A DNA stretch of 64,000 bases from Cutaneotrichosporon cavernicola (lineage: Eukaryota > Basidiomycota > Tremellomycetes > Trichosporonales > Trichosporonaceae): NCBI RefSeq assembly GCF_030864355.1, contig NC_083396.1, positions 1,674,001-1,738,000 on the forward strand. The letters run 5' to 3'. Below the pieces are notes generated by a model that saw only the letters and a list, made by a program, of their open reading frames with translations, made no database searches and was not told the origin of the DNA. Below are positions 1 through 10,735 of the stretch, piece by piece. Numbering within the stretch: the stretch's first letter is position 1; the number at the start of each line of letters is the position of its first letter. Made by a program: the position numbers and the translations under genes.

Positions 1-3000
1 GCACTCGTGGGGTGAAGGACGCAGGGGGTACCTTGTCGGATGTTTACGTATTCGCCGAGGTTCTTGACTCGCGCCGCTTGGTGGAAGTATCCTGCTGTAA
101 TGCATTTTCTGGCGTTAGGCACAGAGAGAGAGAGGGGAGAAGAAGACTCACCGCACAATATCCCAATCTGTGCCGCAGGACAGAACCCGCATCTTCTGCG
201 TCTTCATAATGTCCTCGAGCTGGCCGCGGACTTCGCGCGCCTTGCGCAGAATCTTGGGATGCAGAAAGTGCTTCATGCACCAGTGATCGCTGAACCCGTT
301 GTTCTTCCATTGCGTGTAAACGTGCAGGAGGGTGAGGTGGTCTGATTCTGGAACGAAGAATTTCTCTCGCGCAGCATCACTCTCGTCCGCCCTCTGGGGG
401 GGACGGTAGAACACGGACGGAACGCTGAGCATGCTCACAATCGTGAGCATCTCGGCACTGCACCCGTTCTTCTCGGCCACGATGAGCATCTTGCCTAGCG
501 CGGGATCCATTGGGAAGTTGCTCATCGCCTTGCCCTCGTCCGTGAGGTCGCCGAGATTGTCGAGCGCACCCATGTACCACAGCTGCCACATGGATTGGAT
601 GATGTTGTCTTGCGGCGGGGGATCCATGAAATCGAACTCGAGGAGGTTCTTCACTCCGAGCGTCTTAAGGAGGAGCACAGTGTTGGCAAGGTTGGTGCGC
701 TGGATTTCGGGGATGTTGTTCGGCAGCAGCTCGTTCAGGTACGCTGTCTCCGTGTACAGCCGGTAGCAGTAGCTGCTGTTAGCTGAGACGGAGAGGGAGG
801 GCTTACCCAGGACCAGTACGCCCGGCACGACCAGTACGTTGACCAGCGTTGGCCTGCGAGATCGGCGTGATCTGCAGCGCGTCCATTCCCACCTTGGGGT
901 TGTACACCTTAACCTTGGCGTATCCCCCGTCCACAACATACAGGATACCGTCGACGGTGAGCGACGTCTCGGCGATGTTGGTAGCCACGATGACCTTGCG
1001 CCGTCCGTCAGAGGTGGGCTGGAAGATCTTAGCCTGCAGATCGGCCGGCATTTGCGAGTAGATTGGCAATACCGCAAGCGGCTGTGGGTCGTCGAGCTGC
1101 TCGAGCCGTTCTTCAATCACCGAACATGTGGCTTCAATGTCTTCTTGACCCGTCATGAAGACGAGGACGTCGCCCTTGGGACTCGTCAGGTGGATCTGGA
1201 GCACCTGCTTGACGGCGCTATCAACGTAGTCCTCGCATGGCGATTTGGAGTGGAAGACCTCGACCGGGAACGTGCGCCCAGGAATGGTGAACTGTGCGGC
1301 GTTGCCAAAGAAATCGGAGAACTTTTCCGCGTTCATGGTGGCCGAGGTGACGATCAGCTTCAGGTCGCGGCGGCGCGTGATGACTGGTGTCAGCATCGAT
1401 CTCGGTAGCGTTAGCTTACTCTTCCGCAGCAACCCCATGATAATGTCGGTACTAAGCGAGCGCTCGTGAGCCTCGTCGAGGATGATGACGCTGTACCCGT
1501 CGAGGTCCTGGTCCGTGAGGGACTCGCGCAACAGGATGCCGTCCGTCATGTACTTGATCCGCGTCGCCTTGGAAGTCACGTCTTCGAAACGGATCGAGTA
1601 TCCCACCAGCCCGCCAAGTTCGCACTCCATCTCCTCGCTGACACGCTTGGCGACACTCATGGCCGCGACACGGCGCGGCTGCGTACAGCAGATCATCCCG
1701 TTCTGACAGTACCCCTCCTCGTAGAGAAACTGGGCGAGCTGTGTCGTCTTGCCCGAACCCGTCTCGCCAATCACAACCGTCACTGGCGTCAGCTCCTTCT
1801 TCCAACGCACTCACCCTGATTGTCGCGCAGTGTGCGCATCAGCTCTTCCCGCACAGCAAAGGCGGGGAGGTACTCGCGCTGCTCCTTGAGTGTACGCGTG
1901 CGCGCAAAGTCACTCGCGCCCTCCTGTTTCTTGAGGTGGGTGGCGAACTGCGAGCCGGCCTTGTAACTGGTGTTCTCGTCCACCGTGTCCTTCTGACCCT
2001 CAGCACCGAGGTCCGGCTCGTCCTTGACGCCCATGATATTGCCGAGTGTCGTGCCGGCCATGCTCGCAGCCTTAGCGGCCGCCTTCTCGCGCTCCTGTCG
2101 CTCTCGGCGCTCACGGACCAGCGCGCTACCCTTGCGAGAGAACACGGCCATGTCTGACGTAGGGTCGCGCACGGCGCTGACAGGCTCCAGCTGGCGCGTG
2201 TAGATACTGCTCCCGTCCAAGAAGGGCGGCTTCATGTCGTGCGCCAAAACGTGCACCTTGCTGTCGGCGTCGTCCTCAAAGTCCTGATCGAGGTCGCCGG
2301 CTTGGATGACGCCCGAAGTCAGCATGCGGTTGTTCTCCCACTTGTCGTTGTCGGCACTGTACTGCGCCTGCCGCGCCGTCTGCCGCTTCGCGACCTTCTG
2401 CTGCATCTCGGCCTCCTTCGACTGCTCGAGCGTACTCCACTGAGCGAACGGGTTGTGCTCGTCATCGCCCGCCTGGTGTCAGCCAAGAACGTCATTACGG
2501 AGCGGACGTACCACAGCACCCTCGTCGTCGTAAGAGTACCAGTCGCGGTCGATGCGGACCTGCTCCTCCTCCCATTCCTTGGCGTCGACCTCGAACTCGG
2601 GGCTGTCAGGCCGGCTCTTGCGCCCAGGTGTCTCGTCCCAGCTCCGCTTGCTGCGGCCCCAACCGGGACGACCCGGTGTCTCGTCCCACCCGCGGTTCGG
2701 CACGCGCAGGCTCCCATCGCCGTCGCGATCTGGGCGCGAGGTGCGCGGTGTTGGCGCAGCATCCCAGCTCTTGCCTCCACGGCGGTCGTCCCTACGGTCG
2801 TCCCTACGGTCGTCACGCCGGTCATCGCGCCATCTGTCGCGGTCGTCCCTCCGGTCTCGCTCACGATCGCGCCCGTCGTTGTACGAACCCCGGTTTGCGC
2901 GCCCCTGGAAGTCGCCCAATCCCCCGCGCTCCCTCCGCTCATTGCTCGCCGACACAGCGGTACTCGGCTTATTCCGATTACGGCGGTACTCTTCCAACCG

Positions 3001-3650
3001 TGCTTTCGCCGAGTCTGAGATCCCACCGCCATGACTCGGCGTCTCTTCGGGCTTGACACGCCGCGCCTCCCGCCGAACCGGTACAGCGGGAACCTTGAAC
3101 ACTCCTCCGTTCTCCTCCTCCCGGCCCGACTCAACTTTGGCGCGCTTGCTGGGCGGCTCTCCGGCCTCGGCGCGCTTCTGTGCTGCCAGCTTGTCGAGGC
3201 CCAGTCGTGATTCGCGCGCGACCGGTGCCGGCGCCTTAAACTGCGGCCCGGAGCCTTGTCGCAACCCACCGCGTCGCGGCGCCTCGGCAGCAAGCACGTC
3301 GCCAGAGTCGTGGTCCATCCCTTCCACCTTGTCCAGTTGGGAGCGGGACGCTATGAGGGCTTCGTGCGCCAGAATACGCTGGTGCAGTGTCAAGAGCGCT
3401 TCATCGCTGAACTTGCCGAACGTCGACATCGCTGGTGTTAGCTCAGATGGGCCAGGACATACCATTCACAAACGCCGTGCCGGACCTATTGCCGCGCGCA
3501 ATCTCGACGACACGCTGCGCGAGCGTGTCATTCGGATTCACGAGGTTCATCATCCGCGACAGCTGTTGTTAGTCCAATCAAAGAGAGACGAGGACATACC
3601 TCGATGGCTACCTGGTGGACAAAGTCCTCGGGCTTGCCCTTGTCCGCCAT
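1..3650 (-). CDS. PRP16: Pre-mRNA splicing DEAH-box ATPase PRP16 (DHX38), C-terminus beyond window
   Basis: Spliceosomal RNA helicase that remodels the spliceosome between the two catalytic steps. The start is [10 protein letters not shown] at 3650. An Arg/Asp-rich N-terminal region (RDDRRDD repeats) is followed by the family-typical stretch [18 protein letters not shown]. Helicase motifs are in order: GETGSGKT (I), [10 protein letters not shown] (Ia), [11 protein letters not shown] (II), SAT (III), [14 protein letters not shown] (V) and [12 protein letters not shown] (VI). The winged-helix/HA2/OB region continues to [19 protein letters not shown] at the left edge. Introns read from phase and conservation: 3599-3563, 3462-3432, 2511-2473, 1814-1783, 1419-1384, 806-773 and 151-109. 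The 36-nt intron at 1419-1384 is in frame and stop-free. The start lies 149 bp from the divergent Trm732 gene, suggesting a shared promoter. The final residues lie outside the window. Confidence 0.95.
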
Positions 3651-3799
3651 GATGATTGGAGAGATGAGAGATGAGGATATGCTGAGATGATCCGATGTAC
3701 AGACGTAATGGGTGGCGGTTCGATGGAGTGTTGTGACGGAAGCTAAATTTCGGTTGCTTGTTTCTGTGGTGGAGGTAGTTTGTTAACAACACTCTCATC

Positions 3800-6700
3800 A
3801 TGGAGCGCAAGACCTCGCCACTCGAGGTAGCGCGCAAGGAGCTTCACCGCAAGAAGCCAGCCGACCTTACTCTGTAAGCTAACCTCAATCCACTCTAACG
3901 ATAGGGATGATCTGCGGTCAGCGACTGACACGGCGCTGTCCGGCGGTAGCGACCTCGACGTGCTCGGCTTCGCGGCCGCGCTCCTGCGCCAGCTCGCCGC
4001 CTCTCCTCACCAGATAAATGAGCTGGTTGCTGAGCGGATTGCGCCAGCTCTCCAACCTGGCGCGCAGCTAGGGGCGCTCATAACCGCCAACCTCGCGCAC
4101 AACTTCAAGAGCCGCGCCCAACGGTCCTCAGAGCTCCTGACCGCCGCGATCAAGCTCGTCCCCGCCTTCCCCGACCTTCTCTCCCCTCTATTTAAGTCTA
4201 TCATTTCTGACTCACTCGCCCGCAAACCAAACCTCCTGGGAATCACGATCCTCGCCAGCGCCGTTCCCGACTCGGCCGTGCCCAATGATTTACTCCCCCG
4301 TCTCCTTGCGGACGTGGACGAGGTGGACGCAGCGAGCCAGCGCTGTGCGGCCGTCGTCGCTCTCCTCGCTCGGGAAAGTTCAAATGAGGGATGGTTGGCT
4401 CCACTCATCCCCTATCTCGGAGGCGAGGCCAGCGTCACCACGCTCTCGCGCTACCTCCTCCCCGCGCTCACCAAGGTATACCGGAGCGCATACGAACCCC
4501 TCCTCACCCTCCTAGAGGCTGCGGCGGTGGACGACAGGTATTTCGGGCCGTGGGTCGCGACTGCGAGCTTTGGCGTCTCCTCCGGCTTCATCACATTGGA
4601 AGGCCTTCCCCAGACCCGACTCGAGGAGGGCATATCCCACGCCGATCTCGGCGTACGCGTCATGGCGTTCGAGCTCCTCGCGCACTCCCGGGCGGTTTTC
4701 ACCCCACGCGTGATGGGCCTCGTTAAGCATGCGCTGGTCATCAATACCGTCGTGCCCACAGCCGGGGGACGAACGGAGATGCGGTCCGCGATCCACGGCT
4801 TCCTGACCAACATGAAGTCGCAGGAGGACCAGGCGCGGCGCGATCTCAAGAAAGGCGCTGAAAGAGCGCAGGCCACCCTCGCAGCTGCGGAGGCGTTCCA
4901 CGCCTGGTTGCTCGACGCATACCTCGGTCCGAGCGTCAAGGCGTGCCGCGAGATGCCTCATCTGAGGAGCATCTTTGCCCTCCGCCTCCTCAAGCTCTAT
5001 GTCGACATCTACGGGCCCTCGGTCTATCCCAGTGTGTTCACGCCCACACGCGTCGCCGATCTCATCGCGTGCCAGGCGAGCGAGTTCGTGGACGCGCGCG
5101 TCGGCGCACGTAACCTGTAAGCTTTGAGATGTTTTACAGAGCTGACAGCAGCATTGCTCTCGCTCCCCTCCCCCTCGCTGGATTTGAGACTCTGGATATG
5201 ATGCCAACAAAGCATCTCCTGGCCTCGGCCCTGGCCAGCATCAACCACCCGCGCCTCACGCAGGCGGAAGCCGGCCGTGCGACCCTCTGCATCCTCTTCA
5301 CCAAGCTCGTGCTCCCCAAAGGGCAGGACAAGGCTCTGACGTTCGTTGGTGGCATCATCGGGGAGCTGGAGAGTCATATCCAAAAGGTGGAGGAGAACCT
5401 CGCGCGGAATATCGTCGAGTATCCCATCCACGGGCCGCTCAGTGCGCTTGTGTACGTACGATCAGCATGTGGCAGATTCATCTAACACCAGGGAACTCGT
5501 CCGCTGCCTCGACCTCATTTCGCCCGACGCTCAGGCGGCCTGGCGGCCGACATTGCATGCTCTTAACGCTCTTGTGCTCCGCGTTTGGGCCGTCACGAGG
5601 AAGGTTGTCTCCTTGGGCCCAGAGGAGGAGGGGACGAGTCACGAGATTGCGCGCGCGTACGACGTCCTCGGTGAAGAGGACGAAGAGGAGGGCGACCATA
5701 CCAATCTCCTCTCAGGATGTTGGCGCGCGACGCGCGAGGCGGCGTACGTCAACAAATACCTGTAACGTTCCAGCTGACGACAGCGAACTTCTCGCAGCGA
5801 TCATCACTGTGCCATTATGTGTGAAGGAACAGACTGTCTGGAGCGTCGCCGAAGTCGACGCGGCCGGGAGGACCTTCCTCCTCTGGCTCCACGAGATCCG
5901 GCACCGAGGCACGTTCTCGCGCATCGCACCAGCGTTCGGCACTGTCGTCGACGCGGTGCAGCGAATCCCGTCGCTATCCTACCTCGTCGGCGAGTGGGTC
6001 GACTCGCAGCTCGACGTTGTAGACGAGGGGAAGCTGAGCACGCTCCGCCGCTCCGCCGCGCTTCCCTTCACCTTCCTCGCACTCCTCTCGGACCGTACTC
6101 AGCGGGACCGCGCGCTGGACGCGCTCCTCTCCATGGCTGCGCTCTCCTCTCCATCCTCCGATACGACGAAGGTGCACGCAATGAACACGCTCAAGATCGT
6201 CCTGTTAGATGCGAAGCAGTCTCATGCCCTCCCTCGCTACCTGGAGCAGACACTCACCACCTCGCTCCAAGCTTTCGGGAGCGCCAACTGGGCCGTGCGC
6301 AACGTGGCCCTCATACTCTTCTCAACAGTCACCAACCGTGCCCTCACCACCTCCAGGCCACAGGACGAGGGAGGCCGTGCAGCCCTCGCCGCGCGCCAAA
6401 CCCTAGCCTCATGGAACAAGAAGTACCCCTCACTCCTCCCCTACATTAGGCAGACGCTGCGGGATGTGCGCGGCCGCGGGCCGCTCGTGCTGGGAGAGCA
6501 CTCCCCCCTCTTTCCCCTCCTCATCATCATTCGTTCTCTCCGGTGGAGTGCGGATGGCGAGGACCTCGCCACCACCCTCTACCCCGCAGTCGAGCCGTTC
6601 CTCGGCTCTCCCGAGTGGATGGTTCGCGCTGCTGCGGCGCAGGCCCTCTCCTCCCTCCTCTCCCCTGAGGCGGGGCTGGAGAAAGCCAGAGTCACCGCGA

Positions 6701-7957
6701 CGCGCATCAGCCACGCAGGCAACGAGCCAAACCTCCGGCACGGGCGGCTCCTCTTCCTCCGCCGCCTGCTCGAGGATGTCGTCGACGAGGCTGAGGGGAT
6801 CGCGCCGCGCCTCCGTGATGCTCTGGCCGAGAAAGCACCACCCATGATCTCGGCGGCGATCCTCGACTGCGTGGGCGCGTATGTGGGCATTTCCCAAGCG
6901 AACTCGGATAACGACCTGCTCCGCGCCGCTGCGACTGCCTCGCATGCGTTCTTCGCGACCCTACCGACTGTGGGAACGGACCTCCTGTATGCTGCCGCTG
7001 CTCGCGTCCTCATTCTCGCTGGCGAGACCTTGTCCCTCCTTGAGGCGCGTATGCCAGAGGACGCACAGCTGCTCGCCCTGGCGTCGCTCGAGCGCAACTC
7101 CGAGACCCTCATGGCAGTGACGAGACTGGCGAAGCAGGGAAGCAACGCCGTGCGCACCGCCGCGCTCGAGGCACTCGCCGACTGGCCGGAAGGCGGGGCG
7201 GAGATCACGGAGCTGCGCGACGAGATGCTCAAACTGGCCGCGCATGCCCGCAGCGTGCCGCTCAAGGAGGCGGCGCTTGCAGCTCTCGGCCGAGCCTTCC
7301 TCTCCACCCCAGCGGAGGATGAGGACTGGGACGTGCTGGCGGACCATATCCTCTCCGCGTCAGATGAGAACCAAGTGAGAATCAGCTTTTTCGGCACATG
7401 TGAGCTGACATCAGTCTGAGCCGCGACGCGAGGCCGCCCTCTCAGCGCTCACGTCCCTCGCGCCTCGTCTCCTTGCCCTCCCCACTTCGCCTCGTGCGCG
7501 GCTCCTCCGTGCCCTCCTCGCCCTGCTGGAGGACGACGACGTGGATATCCGCTCGGGCGCTGCGGCCGCCATGAGTGCGGCGCTGGACCGTAAGCCCGTC
7601 GACCAGTACAGCGCGGTCGATGCGTGGTGGATCTGGCTTACCGCTCATGTGCGCGAAGAGAGGGAAGAATGGGAGGGGTGGCTGTGGAAATTGGTCCTCC
7701 CCCCCGGTGATTCTAATGCCGACACGCGTCTTTTCGTCGAGGAACCGCCCAACTTATTCCGTAACGTGGTCGGAGTTGCCGAGCGCGCTGCCTCCGTGTT
7801 GGCTCACCTTGGCCACACTGAGGGCCAAGTACTGGCGCGCACGGTCGTGGACCAGATCGAAGACCGTGGAACATATGCGCCCATCGACGCAGGATGGGCG
7901 GCGGCGCAAGTCAGTCGACGCCGCGCCGCGGCTGTGCGCACGGCCCTCGGCAGGTAG
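3800..7957 (+). CDS. TRM732: Trm732/THADA homologue (DUF2428), partner of tRNA 2'-O-methyltransferase Trm7
   Basis: HEAT-like all-helical protein of 1323 residues. In yeast, Trm732 directs Trm7 to methylate the ribose at position 32 of the tRNA anticodon loop; THADA is the animal form. The recognisable DUF2428 core includes LRRSAALPFTFLALL and, about 60 residues later, HAMNTLKIVLLDAK and SANWAVRNVALILFS. Both are characteristic family segments. Six exons: 3800-3873, 3905-5116, 5152-5451, 5492-5743, 5784-7374 and 7415-7957, all in phase. The third exon has a tandem acceptor (CAGCAG), so it could begin at 5149 with one extra residue. The assignment rests on DUF2428 signatures; the ends are less conserved. 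It is divergent from PRP16 and convergent with the acyl-CoA dehydrogenase. Confidence 0.85.
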
Positions 7958-8068
7958 TTTGGAGCTAGATTGCGATGGACGCTGTAACTTGTACCTAAGC
8001 GAAAGTAACCTGCATATATTTTCTTCCTACTGACAAGTCCCATCTATCCCCTAGAACCTAGATAGAGC

Positions 8069-9723
8069 TTAGAGCTTGGCCGGGCGGACCTTTGCGCCCA
8101 TCTTGACCTCGGCGGCGTGGATGCGGGCAGCGCGGTCCTGGATGTACGGCAGGCGGTCGCGGAGCTCGACCTTTGCGACCTGCTGGATGTGGACCTCGTC
8201 GGGTCCGTCGGCGTAACGGAGGGTACGGGCGTGTGCGTACATGGAAGCGAGGGGCTGGTCCTGCGAAATGCCCTCGGCGCCATGGACCTGCATAGCGCGG
8301 TCGATAACGGTGAGCGTAACGGCCGGCACCGAGAACTTGGCAATACCAATGTCCTTGAGTGCGCCCTTTGCCTTGTGGAGGTCGATCTGACGTGCAGCCG
8401 CAACAACCAGGAAGCGGGCGGCCTCGATCTCGGCGCGGCTCTTGGCGATGTCGGCGAGGACGGTGCCGTGCTCGTTGAGCTGCTTGCCGAAAGTCTTGCG
8501 GGCGGGGTTGGACACGCGCAGCTCCATCAGGTCGAGGGCACGGTTGGCAACACCGATCGAACGCATGCAGTGGTGGATACGGCCGGGACCCAGGCGGGCC
8601 TGGAGCATCTCGAATCCACGGCCGAGGTTGGACGAGACACCACCAACAATGGCGGTGGTGGGGTCAAGCTCGACGTTGTTGTAGACGACCTCGCAGTGGC
8701 CCTCAGGGGCATCGTCGTAGCCGAAGACGGACATGGGGCGGACAATCTCGACACCGGGGGCCTTGGGGTCCACGAGGAGGAGGGTGTGCTTGCGGTGCTT
8801 GGACGAGTTTCCGGGGTCGGTGACGGCCACGACGATGTGAACCGAGCAGCGGGGGTCGCCGGCGCCCGAGATCCACTGGGGGTTAGCGAGCTCGTTGGGA
8901 GGTGAAGGGGTGGAAAGGGAGCCATTCTCGGAGCCTAAGTGGCGTCAAGAGATGTGCCAGAGCATTCTCGGAGACACTGAGACGCCACAGAATGCGGTGG
9001 ACTCAGAGCCGAAGAGCCGGTGGGAACGTTTCCGGATCCGAATCAGAAAGATGTACTCACCCACTTGTGGCCGTTAAGCACGAGCTTGCCGTTCTTCATA
9101 ACGGCAGTAGTGTTGCGGAGGTTGGACGCGTCCGACGAGGCGACTGCTGTCAGCCCAAATTATCCCTATACTCAAGACATACCGCCGTACTCGGTCATGG
9201 AGAAGGCCGAGCGGATTTTGCCAGCAACGAGGGGGAGGAGGTACTTCTGCTTCTGGGCCTCGGAGCCAAAGCGCGCAATGACCTCCATGTTACCCGTGTC
9301 GGGAGCGGAGCAGTTCATCGCCTCGGGGGCAGTGCGGGAAGCGTAACCCGTAACCTCAGCGATAACGCCGTACTCGAGGTTGGAGAGGCCGCCACCAGAC
9401 CCCTTGGCGAGGTGCTGGAACTCGCCGCCAGACAGCCACAGGTTCCAGAGGCCAAGGTCGCGGGCCTTGGCCTTGAGGTCCTCCATGACAGCCGGGTAGG
9501 TGGCCCAGCGGAGCTTGGGGTCGTCCGAGATCTGCTGGTGGAAGACCTTCTCGGCGGGCATGCAGTAGTCCTCGACAAAGGTGATGACGGTCGAGAGAAT
9601 CTTCTTGCCATGGTCGGAGAAGTGGGGCTCAATCTAATGTTAGAGATTCGTATCTCATCAAAGCCTTACCAGGCCCCAAGTGCCGCGAGGGAAGTAGTGG
9701 AGGATACGGGGGTCGAGAGACAT
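8069..9723 (-). CDS. Acyl-CoA dehydrogenase, ACAD10/11-like
   Basis: FAD-dependent dehydrogenase of 464 residues, predicted to introduce the alpha,beta double bond into an acyl-CoA. The start is MSLDPRILHYFPRGTW at 9723. The N-terminal domain carries NLWLSGGEFQHLAKGSGGGL. The flavin-domain segments MTEYGVASSDASN and WWISGAGDPRC follow after splicing, and the C-terminal helical domain ends with RYADGPDEVHIQQVAKVELR, which is typical of the ACAD10/11 group. Exons: 9723-9670, 9633-9183, 9143-9061 and 8875-8069. The last intron (9060-8876) is 185 nt, longer than most here. I see no obvious N-terminal mitochondrial presequence and no clear C-terminal SKL-type signal (the end is RPAKL), though AKL-like ends can act as weak peroxisomal PTS1 signals. 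Chain-length specificity cannot be read from sequence. Confidence 0.93.
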
Positions 9724-10735
9724 TGTGAATGAATGTGTTGAGTGTGTTGGTGAACTAGCAAGTGAAGTGAAGCGTGGAAGGATGGTGATGAGAGTGTATA
9801 TGAAGGAAGACATGCCCACCGGGTATGGTGATTGGTATCCGGGCCCTCATCTGGGGTCTGGGAAGACACAGGAGATGGCCGATGTCTCCGGTCGCATACC
9901 CGAATCAAAGGCATTTCAGGGACCAAAGCTAACCGGTTCATGCCCACCGTGCTGACCGAGTGTACTATTTGGAGCCCCATAGGCCCTTCTTGAAGCTTCA
10001 TGACAGACATGTGCATTGTCTAACAGACCTCCGAGAATCAGACATGGACGGGTTCAGCACAGACATCCCTCTACATCTGCTGATTCATACAGAGGCAGGC
10101 TCTACTCTCTCTCTCTCTCTCTCATAGACAACTTCTCGGTACACATAACGTGTAGGCCCGCCCAACGTCGCCGAAGGATATCTGAGGTAGATGCAGTGGA
10201 GGGAACGGTGTGTAGCGAGTTGCAGGGAACGGTGCAAAGGCGCATGTGAGCGGCTATTTGTGACGCGGCTCCGGCCTCCTCTGACGTGTCCGGCGTCCAA
10301 ACCTGCAAAACTCTAGTACTGTCCTCTATCCTGTAAGCGGGCAACCTGCAGCCTGGAGCTGTGGGGCGGCGCTAGCGGCGACCCCCGTGCGTGTACTGCG
10401 TACTCGTATATTTCACGCCGCTTAATAAGCTTGACGGACATCGTAATGCGATTAATTACAACGCAGATCCGATCCTGATCCGATCCTGATATCCGATTAT
10501 CCGATCGCCTCACCACTCTACCACGTTGCCACACTCATCATCTGCCAATATACACGGTATCGCATCATATAACTCGACCGTGCTCATCAACTGTTTCGAT
10601 GAGGAATATAAGGTGCCACGTGCGGGTCCACAGAACTCTTCTTCTTCTCCTTCGAATCTTGCTCGTTGCCTAGGATGAGGTCAACGTCGCGGGTCCATCA
10701 GCTGGGGGTCCAAGCGTACTTGGCTAGTGGGCGCC
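9724..10735. other. Intergenic, promoter side of the ACAD gene
   Basis: About 1 kb without a supportable gene, between the start of the acyl-CoA dehydrogenase and the stop of the DUF1399 gene. It contains a CT microsatellite at about 10105-10123 and AT-richer sequence near 10420-10560. Short open frames here are not conserved-looking and lack the local splice grammar. Confidence 0.6.
10105..10123. repeat. (CT)n microsatellite
   Basis: An uninterrupted run of CT dinucleotides in the intergenic region upstream of the acyl-CoA dehydrogenase. On the minus strand this is a GA tract about 380 bp upstream of that gene's start codon. Confidence 0.9.

Noticed and set aside
2239..3018. Plus-strand frame opposite PRP16 (259 codons)
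   Set aside because: Low-complexity shadow of the Arg/Asp-rich N-terminal repeat; repetitive DNA there keeps several frames open.
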